Assembly: GCA_034430275.1 (NCBI GenBank)
Contig: DAOUEW010000138.1
Coordinates: 1 to 15,077 of the forward strand
Direction: 5' to 3'
Origin: JAUVXJ01 sp034430275
Lineage (GTDB): Bacteria; Chloroflexota; Anaerolineae; UBA7937; B3-Chlor
Length of the DNA: 15,077 nucleotides
Notes under the pieces: model-generated
The model's input: the letters and a program-made list of their open reading frames with translations, nothing else
Told to the model about the DNA's origin: nothing
Database searches by the model: none
Part shown: piece by piece, positions 5,752 to 13,120 of the stretch
Position numbering within the stretch: the first letter of the stretch is position 1
Layout: each line of letters begins with the position of its first letter
Made by a program: the position numbers and the translations under genes

Positions 5752-6831
5752 TCAGCCAAACAGCTCCACGTTGCCTTGTGCGACGAATACCTCTGCGCCG
5801 CTATCCAGCCGGATCTCGAAGCCTCGAACCTTGGCCTTGCCGCCCGTGGCTAGCTCTCTCGGCCCAGGGGGGATCGCTGTGACCGTGCCCGTCTCCCCCA
5901 TGTGGGGACCACGCACGATCCTCACCTGAGAGCCTGCTTCCAATAGGAACTCGGGACGGCCTTCGAGTTCTGCATCCCCGCCAGCGTACGAGGCATAGAC
6001 GATCAGTTCGGGGCGCACTGCTCCGCCTCTCGCCTCCATGGTCCCTCGGATCGAGGCCTCCTGACCATCGTACGCTTTCAGTAGTTCGAACACCGGGTCT
6101 GAGATGGCGAATCTGCCCATCCCCTCCGTGACCACGACCGGAAACGGCATAGCTTGCACCACGTCCATCAATCTTGTGTCCACACTGCCCGCGATCATAC
6201 CCTGCACCTCCACGTCCCGGGCACGATGCAGGATCTCCTCGTCCAGAGACGATCCCACGAGCACGGCGTTGCGACAACTCATGTCCATCTTCTCGGGGTC
6301 TATGGCCTCGTCCGGATCATCGACCATCACTCTCAGGACGCCAAAACCTTCCCCGGCAGAACCCCAGATCCCCTGGATGAGAGCACCTTTTACTTCGATG
6401 ATGGCACCCAGGCCGGACATCACGTTGATCACGATCCCCCTGTAGTGCGCGGCCAGTTCCAGAACCTGCCGATCCGACTGGATCAGTACTCGCCCGTTCG
6501 ATACTCCAGCCACCACGCCGGTTACAGGCGATCGATAGCTCTGGCCAAACAGGCGTGAAGCGCCACTCCCAGCGGCCAGAACATCCCCTTCCTCCACGCG
6601 ATTGCCAGCCGCTAGCCGCATGTAGGGCCCCAGGTCCGTGCTAGCCAAAGACAAGGCTCTCGCGACATTCAGCAGGTGCACCTCCGACGGAACCGAGGTA
6701 CGACCGATAACGTCGGACGGATGCACGCGGTTGCCCGTGCCCACGAGTACTTCCCCTCTGATAGGCAACATGCGCTCGCGCCTCATCACCATGTTCGGCA
6801 CCACACGAGTCACAAAGGGATGGTACGGCAT
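5752..6831 (-). CDS. Uncharacterised protein with barrel-sandwich-like N-terminus and C-terminal KOW motif
   Basis: 359 aa, no signal peptide and no convincing membrane helix. The N-terminal part (about 24-120) contains repeated short beta units, GEVLVGTGNRVHPSD, GNRVEEGDVLAAG and SPVTGVVAGVSNGRVLI, the pattern of biotinyl/lipoyl or barrel-sandwich hybrid folds. No lipoylatable or biotinylatable lysine motif is seen. A middle alpha/beta region (130-285) follows, including a Gly-rich turn GIWGSAGEGFG. Residues 299-359 form a KOW/SH3-like unit: GSQVRIVRGPHMGETGTV, then a strand-rich end. KOW motifs bind RNA or act as protein adaptors in NusG and ribosomal proteins. It begins 11 nt after the ASKHA ATPase stop with AAGGA in place, so the two are co-translated partners. 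Function unknown; a scaffold for the ATPase is one possibility. Confidence 0.85.
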   Translation of the reverse strand: MPYHPFVTRVVPNMVMRRERMLPIRGEVLVGTGNRVHPSDVIGRTSVPSEVHLLNVARALSLASTDLGPYMRLAAGNRVEEGDVLAAGSGASRLFGQSYRSPVTGVVAGVSNGRVLIQSDRQVLELAAHYRGIVINVMSGLGAIIEVKGALIQGIWGSAGEGFGVLRVMVDDPDEAIDPEKMDMSCRNAVLVGSSLDEEILHRARDVEVQGMIAGSVDTRLMDVVQAMPFPVVVTEGMGRFAISDPVFELLKAYDGQEASIRGTMEARGGAVRPELIVYASYAGGDAELEGRPEFLLEAGSQVRIVRGPHMGETGTVTAIPPGPRELATGGKAKVRGFEIRLDSGAEVFVAQGNVELFG

Positions 6832-6842
6832 CTACCGTTCCT

Positions 6843-8609
6843 TCAGATTCCCAGTTCCCACATCCACTCCTGGATGGTCGTCCTGCGTTTGTTCTCGTCC
6901 GTCGGCAACGAGAGAGGCCGGCCTCGAGCGTCCACGATGATGCCCAGCGCTCCCCCGGCAACCTCGGTGGTGGCTCCACGACCCTTGCTCCCGAGACCTA
7001 CGTCGAACCGCGAGCTTGGCCGCATCTCGACGACGGCGCGCTTGCCTGTCGCCAGGGGCAATACCTCCAGTGCCCCGAAGGGCACCTCCACCCTGATGCT
7101 CTGACCATCATCATAGTCTATCTTGACCTTGAGGGCCACGCCGCCTTCTCTGCCAGTGCCCGCCAAGGCTATGACCGTCCCCAGCCTGAGAAACCCATCG
7201 CGCCCCAGCGCTTGTGCCGCCGCCAAAGGCTGCACGGTAGCCAGAGCACCCAGTTGGGGTAGGAGCGATGAGTGATCCAGTGCCAGCGAGCACACACCCG
7301 TAGGTTGCACCGCGTCCAGGAGAATCAACGCCGCTTGCCCCAGACTAGCCACCCCGGAGAGAGCTCCGCCCCTACCCACGATCAGGTCTACGGGCGGCAT
7401 CAGCCCGTCCTGAGCACCGGACCTCTTCCCCAACCACCGGTTTCGGGCCCTACGAACGGTCAAGGAGATAGCTTCGCGTGCCACAGCATGCTCGAGCTGA
7501 AACTCCTGCTCTGTCTCGGGCACCGTCATCGGTCTCAGAATCTTGTTCAGGATCTGATTCTTTACCTCGTGAGTTTCCAGCTCGAACGGAAGCCACCTCA
7601 GAAGCTGCCCCATACCTGCCTGCTCCAGAACCTTGCCTGCCCCATAGCCCACGCCGAGTTCCGCGCTCACCGTCGATCCGTAGTGCCCATCGATCACCCC
7701 GGCAACGTGAGTGGTTGCACTGCCCAGATCGACCACCAGCGCGTTCAGTTCGTAGAGACGAGCCAGATACCTCAGCGACAACTCGAGACCCTCGGCCGTC
7801 GTCAGGATGGGTGCCGAGACCCAGGACTTGAGTTCTCCAAACCCTGGCACGCGGCCCATCTTGCTCTCCCGATATAGACCACGGACCTCCTCCTCCGCGC
7901 TTGCCAGGTCCTCGTCCGTCAGCGTCGGACGAACGTTGTTCACCACTCGTAGACTGCAGCACTCCCCCAACACTCCGGCGACCTCGGTACGCGCTTCCTT
8001 GTTCCCCGCGAAGATGACGTGTACCCTACCTCCCTCCTCCGACGCCGACAGTATCGCAGCGATGTCCCTCGCCGTCTCCGTGACCGGAGACACCGCGCCT
8101 CCGTCCACGCCGCCGCCAAACAGAATGGCGTCTGGACGGCTCTGTAGCGTGTCCCGCATCATGGCTTGCAGACTGCTCGCCGCCCGTCCCTTGGCCGCTC
8201 CGTCATCCCTGGCCACCACGTTCTGAACCACGACGTACGAACAATCGGTGGCCTTCAGGAGACTCTCCACACTGAGATCGCGAATCAGCCCCACCACCGC
8301 CACACGCAACGGAACAGCCGCATTGACTGTCGCGACGACACCATCCACGCCGCTGCCATCCTCCCTCTCGGGGACTATGGGTTGGCCCTGGGCGGACAGC
8401 AGTACGCGACTCGTCCGCCTCTCGATCTGGCGGATGGCCTCGCGCACCCCTATGGAGATCCTCGACCACGGTGCCTCGACTGTCGTCGCCGTCTCCCCAG
8501 ACGCCAGCAGACGGAACTCGCCCGCCACCAGATCGATCAGAGCTGCGCGGGTCGTCGTGCTACCGCAGTCTACGATCAGAATGGACTCGAGATCGTGCTC
8601 TCGTTCCAT
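6843..8609 (-). CDS. GlmL/MutL-like ASKHA-fold ATPase (annotated elsewhere as glutamate mutase L)
   Basis: 588 aa cytoplasmic protein of the actin/hsp70/sugar-kinase (ASKHA) superfamily, closest in pattern to GlmL/MutL proteins. The first phosphate loop is VDCGSTTTR (residues 13-21), the second VDLGSATTHVAGV (293-305), and the adenosine-binding glycine motif is VGRGGALSG (411-419); all look intact. GlmL is encoded with the cobalamin-dependent glutamate mutase subunits, where it is thought to be a chaperone or reactivating factor; no mutase subunit is visible here. The protein is longer than the roughly 460 residues I expect for GlmL: residues about 485-588 add a strand-rich region (KVKIDYDDGQSIRVEVPFG and following). 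It starts 58 nt after a six-helix membrane protein, within an inverted repeat, with AGGA somewhat far from the ATG. An ATP-driven assembly role in the neighbouring membrane system is inferred. Confidence 0.88.
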   Translation of the reverse strand: MEREHDLESILIVDCGSTTTRAALIDLVAGEFRLLASGETATTVEAPWSRISIGVREAIRQIERRTSRVLLSAQGQPIVPEREDGSGVDGVVATVNAAVPLRVAVVGLIRDLSVESLLKATDCSYVVVQNVVARDDGAAKGRAASSLQAMMRDTLQSRPDAILFGGGVDGGAVSPVTETARDIAAILSASEEGGRVHVIFAGNKEARTEVAGVLGECCSLRVVNNVRPTLTDEDLASAEEEVRGLYRESKMGRVPGFGELKSWVSAPILTTAEGLELSLRYLARLYELNALVVDLGSATTHVAGVIDGHYGSTVSAELGVGYGAGKVLEQAGMGQLLRWLPFELETHEVKNQILNKILRPMTVPETEQEFQLEHAVAREAISLTVRRARNRWLGKRSGAQDGLMPPVDLIVGRGGALSGVASLGQAALILLDAVQPTGVCSLALDHSSLLPQLGALATVQPLAAAQALGRDGFLRLGTVIALAGTGREGGVALKVKIDYDDGQSIRVEVPFGALEVLPLATGKRAVVEMRPSSRFDVGLGSKGRGATTEVAGGALGIIVDARGRPLSLPTDENKRRTTIQEWMWELGI

Positions 8610-8666
8610 GCGTCGGATATCCTCACAAGCCCCCTCGTAACCTCACCGGCCGCAACACGCCGACGC
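8610..8666 (-). repeat. 7-bp inverted repeat framing the ASKHA gene ribosome site
   Basis: GCGTCGG (8610-8616) and CCGACGC (8660-8666) are perfect reverse complements and bracket almost the whole 58-nt gap between the upstream stop codon and the ATG at 8609. In mRNA the stem would place the Shine-Dalgarno-like GTGAGGAT in its loop and abut the start codon, so it could modulate translation. Confidence 0.35.
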
Positions 8667-8667
8667 G

Positions 8668-9318
8668 CTAGCCCAGCAAGCCCAACCAATCGCCCAGCAG
8701 GAAGTACACGCGCTCGATCAGCAAAGAGACGTACGCCATGACCCTGTTGCCGAAGATAGCCCCGAAGGTTATCAGAATGACCCACCTGCCGACAGTTGAA
8801 GTAAACCTCACCAACCCGCTGCCGGGCCTCCCGCGTACGCCCACGGTGAAGTAGAAGTAGGCGAGAGTGCCGATCGTGCCCACGGCCAGCAGAATGTTGT
8901 TCGCCGCCGCCACCCGGCCTCCCGCCGAGCCCGGAGATACCGAAACCCAGGAGGCCTGGATCTGTGGCAAGAACGAGCCCAACAGCGCTCCGCCGATGGC
9001 CAAGGCTGCGCCGACGCCGAACAGGAACGCCACAGCGCTGTTGCCCAGCCAGGCAGTCGTGCCCCTCGTCTTGGACAAGAGCAGCAGACATAGCAACAGC
9101 GGGAGCAAAAAGGGCCAGTTGGCTCCGGCATCCTCGAGCAGCGGCTCCACCAACCGCGGGCGAAGGATGTTGTGTAGTACCACCACCACGGCATAGCCGA
9201 CCGAGGAACCCACGAACACGTGCTGGGCCAAGCGATACAGCGGGTTGTCGCCGAGGAGATAGCTGTAGACTATCAACGTCAGGATGGCCGCCAGCCATAC
9301 CGTCACGAGCTCGCTCAT
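8668..9318 (-). CDS. Uncharacterised six-helix integral membrane protein
   Basis: 216 aa, hydrophobic throughout, no family recognised. Predicted helices are at about 3-22, 33-52, 68-82, 93-116, 138-160 and 175-199, with a short amphipathic end. Notable polar positions are GDNPLYRLAQHVFVG (23-37) after helix 1, and the GRWVILITFGAIFGNRVM segment (177-194) in the last helix, possible conserved or functional residues. The start ATG overlaps the stop of the zinc-ribbon gene by one base (TGATG), a clear sign of translational coupling and of stoichiometric production. Likely part of the same membrane assembly; channel, transporter or scaffold cannot be distinguished. Confidence 0.85.
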   Translation of the reverse strand: MSELVTVWLAAILTLIVYSYLLGDNPLYRLAQHVFVGSSVGYAVVVVLHNILRPRLVEPLLEDAGANWPFLLPLLLCLLLLSKTRGTTAWLGNSAVAFLFGVGAALAIGGALLGSFLPQIQASWVSVSPGSAGGRVAAANNILLAVGTIGTLAYFYFTVGVRGRPGSGLVRFTSTVGRWVILITFGAIFGNRVMAYVSLLIERVYFLLGDWLGLLG

Positions 9319-10895
9319 CAGCTCGGCTTCCCTCGCAATCTCCCACCGAAGTAGGCCACGTTTCCCACCACTATCAGCAACACCATGGCGATGTGAACCA
9401 CCGATTGTGAATCCATGCTGGCCAGGGCCAGCCCTGCTTCGCCGCTGTGGCGCTCGTATTCCGCGGCCCCAACCAGGCCCGTCATCAGGCCCAGCAACTG
9501 TCGCTGCGCCTCGTTCCGGTAGTATGGCCGGGCATAGGGATCAGCCGTCGCGCTCACGCCCGCCACCATTGGCAGCCCATAAGGACCCTGTACCTGCTCC
9601 AACCACAAGCGCAAGTACTCCGGTGTCCCTGCGAACTCCACCATCAAAGACGGGTCCTCACCAGCCTCTACGAAGCCACTCCACGCGCCGGACCGCAACT
9701 CCTCCACAACGATACGCGGCGCTGCCTCGATCCCCGTCACGTAGCCCAGGCTCAGATATTGCACACCATAGACGTAGCCGTGCTCTTCAGCAACTCGCTC
9801 CACCACCTGTTGGGCCAGCCGAGAGCCCTCCGGCGTCAAGCTGACGTTGATCAGCCGCGCCTGGCGCTGCATCAGGTGACGCAGGACCGCCTCCACTTGT
9901 GGAACCATCTCCCCGGCGGCTCCCGGATCGTAGTCATGGGAGATGAGCACGACGGACCCTGCGGGTAGTGCCTCGATCGCCTCGTACATCGCCGTGGTGC
10001 CTGAAGTCACGGGCATGTTTGCCTCGGACCATCTGCTCCCCAGCAACAGGGGAACCGCCACCCCTGCGAAAAGGATCAAGTAGATGATCCAGCGCACCGT
10101 CGAGGCCATCAGAGTCTCAACGCGCCGCCGTGGCGCTACTTCCACCGCTGGCCGCGCTGCCTCTCTCACCACCGCCCCGAATAGCTCCGCCCTCTTGTAG
10201 CTGGCGCTGGAAGGCGTTGCCACGGGCAGGGGTACGGCCCGTCGAGGAATAGCCACCACGGGTTCGATACCTAGAGTGCCCTTGATGCCCTTCAGAGAAC
10301 CGGTGATCTCCGCCATGCCCGGCGCTGCTGCCGGCTCCTCATCGCCCTCTTCCTCGTCAGGCCGGAGTGCTTCCAGCCAGGAGGGTATCTCTGCCGGTGC
10401 CACCCCCTCTTCGCTCACCGTGGCCGAGGTTTCGGCCAGCATCTCCTCCAGGTCGGGCGGCACCTCGAGCCATTCTGGGAGCTCGCTCGACTTGGGCTGG
10501 TCCTCTTCCCTGAGCCCGGCAGATCTCTCTTCGCTGGGGAACCCGTCCAGCTTCTTGAGCCAGGGAGCAACCACGTCCTCCGCAACGCCGCTACCAGCCT
10601 CCGCCTCTTCTGCCTGCGCGATATCGTCGGCAGGCCCTGGTCGACCATCGAGCCGCGCTTCTGCCGCCAAGGCCCCTTCTCCGGGCTCACCTGCCCGCAA
10701 GGGTATATCAGTGACGGAAAGGCCTGGCGGAATCAGTTGGGCCCCACACTTAGCGCATACGCCTACCCCTGGCGCGTTGGGCGTGTCGCACATGGGGCAC
10801 GTCACACCCTGGGGGACGCCAAGGGGTTCCCCACACTCGCCACAGAACCGGCTGTCAGGCTTGTTGGCTGCTCCACAGTGAGGACACGTAATCAC
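9318..10895 (-). CDS. Membrane-anchored double zinc-ribbon protein with large extracytoplasmic domain
   Basis: 525 aa, GTG start. Two tandem zinc ribbons open the protein: C4-x2-C7/C18-x2-C21 and C33-x2-C36/C47-x2-C50, all eight cysteines present. A long acidic, low-complexity cytoplasmic linker follows (about 60-230) with three short tryptophan motifs: APWLKKL (110-116), LPEWLEV (139-145) and IPSWLEAL (170-177). A membrane helix lies at about 267-286. The following domain of about 210 residues (290-497) is predicted outside the membrane and begins with an alpha/beta pattern (VVLISHDYDPGAAGEM). A second helix lies near 499-516. The start overlaps the preceding gene's stop by 4 nt (GTGA) and its own stop overlaps the next ATG. 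Fold of the outer domain unknown. The ribbons and PxWL motifs probably recruit protein partners rather than DNA. Confidence 0.87.
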   Translation of the reverse strand: MITCPHCGAANKPDSRFCGECGEPLGVPQGVTCPMCDTPNAPGVGVCAKCGAQLIPPGLSVTDIPLRAGEPGEGALAAEARLDGRPGPADDIAQAEEAEAGSGVAEDVVAPWLKKLDGFPSEERSAGLREEDQPKSSELPEWLEVPPDLEEMLAETSATVSEEGVAPAEIPSWLEALRPDEEEGDEEPAAAPGMAEITGSLKGIKGTLGIEPVVAIPRRAVPLPVATPSSASYKRAELFGAVVREAARPAVEVAPRRRVETLMASTVRWIIYLILFAGVAVPLLLGSRWSEANMPVTSGTTAMYEAIEALPAGSVVLISHDYDPGAAGEMVPQVEAVLRHLMQRQARLINVSLTPEGSRLAQQVVERVAEEHGYVYGVQYLSLGYVTGIEAAPRIVVEELRSGAWSGFVEAGEDPSLMVEFAGTPEYLRLWLEQVQGPYGLPMVAGVSATADPYARPYYRNEAQRQLLGLMTGLVGAAEYERHSGEAGLALASMDSQSVVHIAMVLLIVVGNVAYFGGRLRGKPS

Positions 10896-11551
10896 CGGGT
10901 ACTGTCCTCCTCACCGCTGTAGGGCCGATCAAACCCTGTTAGTACTCGCACCCCCGTGGCGATGGTACCCAGAGCGACGCCGATGATGATGCCACGCATA
11001 CCCGCAGTGCTGGGCACGTTCAGTATCCAGTCCTTGATCTGCGGAAGGAGATCACTCACGTATCTGCCCACCGGGACCTGGCCGACGAGTACCACCACCG
11101 CCGTTACCACGAAGGCGACGGACTCCCAACTGCGCAGCCGAAGCCCGCGATAGGCAGCCGTGGCCACGAAGAAAGCCAGCAGGGAGAAGGTGGCCGCCTG
11201 AAGAGGGAACTGCACATTGTCGAAGATCCACGTCACTACCCGACTATCCGCTCCGGGTATGCCGGCGATCACCACGATGAGAGCTATGCTCACCAGGGCA
11301 ATGCTGTAGTACCAGCCCTCTTCCCGCTTCCAGATCCTTCTGAAGTGAACCACCAGCACGTTGACTAGACCCAGAAGCATGGCGAAGGCCACTACGATGA
11401 CGACGGACTCGACGAAGAATGACCCGAGGGCATTGATGTGTGGCTCGTCGAAAAAGAAGTCCACCAGCATCAGTGCCCCGATGGCGATTGCCAGCGCCAT
11501 GGGGACTGAGCGCCGCAAGCCCACACTAATAGCTTGAGCCAGCCTTCTCAT
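10892..11551 (-). CDS. Uncharacterised six-helix integral membrane protein
   Basis: 219 aa, no family recognised. Predicted helices are at about 17-33, 43-69, 81-98, 115-135, 143-158 and 182-203. A basic stretch HFRRIWKREEG (69-79) after helix 2 should face the cytoplasm, and a polar loop NVQFPLQAATF (112-122) precedes helix 4. The C-terminal tail is short and charged. The ATG at 11551 has AAGGTG about 8 nt upstream. It begins 52 nt after the DUF6754-like gene and its stop overlaps the zinc-ribbon start by 4 nt, so the two are translationally coupled. Its size and helix number resemble those of the other polytopic protein in the cluster, and they may be paired subunits, although sequence similarity between them is not obvious by eye. 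Confidence 0.85.
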   Translation of the reverse strand: MRRLAQAISVGLRRSVPMALAIAIGALMLVDFFFDEPHINALGSFFVESVVIVVAFAMLLGLVNVLVVHFRRIWKREEGWYYSIALVSIALIVVIAGIPGADSRVVTWIFDNVQFPLQAATFSLLAFFVATAAYRGLRLRSWESVAFVVTAVVVLVGQVPVGRYVSDLLPQIKDWILNVPSTAGMRGIIIGVALGTIATGVRVLTGFDRPYSGEEDSTR

Positions 11552-11603
11552 CCAGACACCTTCCCCGCCAAGCCGTGCAGTGTTACAGCCATCCGATGCT
11601 GTT

Positions 11604-12383
11604 TCAGGCCAGACTCCGCACCAGGATGCCCACCACGATGGTGAAGATGATCGCCGTTCTCAGCCAATCCTGGGTCACCAGACTGGCCAGGTGACTGGTC
11701 TTGCCCAGCAGATACGCACCTGCGGCGAAGATCTCCTCGCCGATCAGGGTCTGATCCGCAGACGCGTACATGAAGGGCAGGATCTGCGGAGAAGTAGTCC
11801 CCACCACCTGAACCAGCCCGTTTCGCGCACCCACCTCGCTCATCAACAGGAACTCGTCTCCGAAGCTCCCGACCATCACGTTGGCAGCCACCTGCCCATG
11901 CCCCAGGATATCCCCAACGCCCGCGGCGTAGGCCACCTTGTCCGACGAAATGAAACGCACGCAGGCCGGATCGTGGCCCTCAGGATATCCCTGGGAGACA
12001 CAGGCCTTCTGTACCACGTCTTGGGCCACTGGCAGAAGCGACGGATCCGACACAGTGACCACAGGCTCCAGTCCGGTCGCTAACGCATGCGCGGCGATGT
12101 GCTCCAGCACAGTGAGCCCGGCCAGCGACTCCGCGGTGACGCTGGTGCCTATGCCACCGGTGCCCATGGAGACGTGCACGCGACGCCCGCTCTCCGCTGC
12201 CCGTCCCAGGTACTCCTGCACCGCGTGGTAGCCAGGGATGGAGCGAAGCTGAGGTCTCCCCCTCTCCCGTATCCTGCGATTCGTGATCAGGAGCAGGGGA
12301 AAGAAAGGCAGAAGCAGCGCAAACATGAGAGCTTGTGATTGACCTATGCCAAGGTCGCGGAACACGGCAGCCAGGAAGTCCAA
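11604..12383 (-). CDS. DUF6754-like membrane protein
   Basis: 259 aa; matches my memory of DUF6754-type proteins seen in Chloroflexota, which have no established function. One membrane helix lies at about 18-34 followed by a basic stop-transfer stretch (NRRIRERGRPQLR), and another at 243-257. Between them is an alpha/beta domain with motifs GTGGIGTS (74-81), AANVMVGSFGDE (166-177) and GEEIFAAGAYL (215-225), Gly-rich loops that could bind a ligand. The basic loop suggests the domain is cytoplasmic. The start is TTG: AGGAGG at 12388-12393 sits 4 nt upstream, no ATG or GTG is suitably placed, and a later start would remove the first helix. It follows the 96-aa gene by 27 nt. Confidence 0.82.
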   Translation of the reverse strand: MDFLAAVFRDLGIGQSQALMFALLLPFFPLLLITNRRIRERGRPQLRSIPGYHAVQEYLGRAAESGRRVHVSMGTGGIGTSVTAESLAGLTVLEHIAAHALATGLEPVVTVSDPSLLPVAQDVVQKACVSQGYPEGHDPACVRFISSDKVAYAAGVGDILGHGQVAANVMVGSFGDEFLLMSEVGARNGLVQVVGTTSPQILPFMYASADQTLIGEEIFAAGAYLLGKTSHLASLVTQDWLRTAIIFTIVVGILVRSLA

Positions 12384-12387
12384 GATG

Positions 12388-12393
12388 CCTCCT
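12388..12393 (-). promoter_or_regulatory. Ribosome binding site supporting a TTG start
   Basis: A perfect AGGAGG lies 4 nt before TTG at 12383 and is the best argument for that start in the DUF6754-like gene. No in-frame ATG is available before the first membrane helix. Confidence 0.65.
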
Positions 12394-12410
12394 CTACTGG
12401 GTCAAAGCAT

Positions 12411-12701
12411 CTACCGCGATCGACTCCGGTCCTGATGTTGCGGCTCCTCCAGGCGGCTTATCATACGCTCCAAACCGCTCCTGTCCTCGAGCAGCGCTGC
12501 GTATTCCTCAACCGCCACGTCGCCCAAAAGCATTGTCAGCAGGGGCTGGAAAGCCAGGAGGGTCTGGCTGGCGAAGAAACCGAGAGGCTTGTGAGCCTCG
12601 AGAAGAGCAATGGCTGGGGTGACCAGCCTCCAACTATCCAGCCGTTGAGCAAGGTCTTCTATCAACTGGTCGCGGCGATCGGCCTCCAATTGCACACCCA
12701 T
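12411..12701 (-). CDS. Conserved-looking small protein of unknown function, first gene of the membrane cluster
   Basis: 96 aa, not assigned to a named family. A charged amphipathic N-terminal helix (about 8-25) is followed by TPAIALLEAHKPLGFFASQ (28-46) and a hydrophobic stretch (about 43-60) that may dip into or cross the membrane. An acidic/basic helix (64-86) and a short charged tail complete it. The ATG at 12701 is preceded by AGGGG and AGGAT. It lies about 140 nt downstream of an extended -10 promoter and 27 nt before the DUF6754-like gene, making it the promoter-proximal gene. The pattern suggests a small membrane-associated subunit or adaptor. The gene is probably real because of the ribosome site, operon position and protein-like composition. 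Confidence 0.72.
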   Translation of the reverse strand: MGVQLEADRRDQLIEDLAQRLDSWRLVTPAIALLEAHKPLGFFASQTLLAFQPLLTMLLGDVAVEEYAALLEDRSGLERMISRLEEPQHQDRSRSR

Positions 12702-12848
12702 CCCCTATCCTTATCCTCCCCCGTGACAGGTCCGCCACGTGGTAAACGGTCGAGATCGGGTCAGGACCCTGAGTTCACCACCTCCCAGCCAGCCGACAAC
12801 GAGCTGGCGTTTGGCCCAAGGCAGCCCCAAAGCGCCCCTTAATGTATA

Positions 12849-12877
12849 AGTATATCACCCATTCGAGAACAACACAA
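12849..12877 (-). promoter_or_regulatory. Extended -10 promoter for the membrane-protein cluster
   Basis: On the minus strand, TGATATACT provides an extended -10 (TGn plus TATACT, 12854-12849). TTGTGT (12877-12872) stands 17 bp upstream as a weak -35. Transcription would start near 12842 and run leftward, giving a leader of about 140 nt before the ATG at 12701. Confidence 0.55.
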
Positions 12878-12998
12878 GGTGTAAAATGCCACTTTGGCAG
12901 CGATGGTTGACAACGTGGGCCACAGAAAACTGGTGCCTATGGATCTGCGGATGGCCGGACTCGTGGCGCGCCCAACGCCACTCGAGACGACACCACTT

Positions 12999-13027
12999 TA
13001 GACAAGCCACACCGGATATGCTACAAT
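12999..13027 (+). promoter_or_regulatory. Sigma70-type promoter for udg-ftsK
   Basis: TAGACA (12999-13004) and TACAAT (13022-13027) each match the consensus at five of six bases, with a 17-bp spacer. Transcription would start near 13034, leaving a leader of about 85 nt before the glycosylase gene. Confidence 0.7.
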
Positions 13028-13107
13028 GAAGCCGCGTCGAGATGCCGGACGGCTGCGCCTGGAATCCGATGGTTCGGTAGCCTTTTGTCCACTACGTGCA
13101 GATCGTG

Positions 13108-13113
13108 AGGAGG
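13108..13113 (+). promoter_or_regulatory. Ribosome binding site deciding the udg start
   Basis: AGGAGG ends only 1 nt before the ATG at 13115, too close for initiation, but lies 7 nt before the in-frame GTG at 13121, an ideal spacing. The GTG is therefore the preferred start. Confidence 0.7.
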
Positions 13114-13120
13114 CATGCCC

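Larger units (their letters stand above)
12702..13120. other. Divergent intergenic region between the membrane cluster and udg-ftsK
   Basis: About 420 bp without a convincing gene. It carries a leftward promoter (12849-12877) and a rightward promoter (12999-13027). The predicted leftward leader holds a 6-bp hairpin, GCCAGC/GCTGGC (12788-12793 with 12803-12808). A short palindrome GTTGACAAC lies near 12906-12914 between the promoters, a possible operator, but it is too short to be firm. No tRNA, rRNA or repeat array was seen. Confidence 0.6.

Noticed and set aside
10276..10881. Ser-rich plus-strand ORF opposite the zinc-ribbon gene
   Set aside because: Low-complexity shadow of the acidic linker; the minus strand has eight ordered zinc-ligand cysteines and overlapping start/stop codons.
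12339..12842. 167-codon plus-strand ORF opposite the 96-aa gene
   Set aside because: No ribosome site or family features; the minus-strand gene fits the operon, promoter and ribosome site.
12907..12912. TTGACA in the divergent region as a rightward -35 box
   Set aside because: No acceptable -10 lies 16-18 bp downstream; the better rightward promoter is at 12999-13027.
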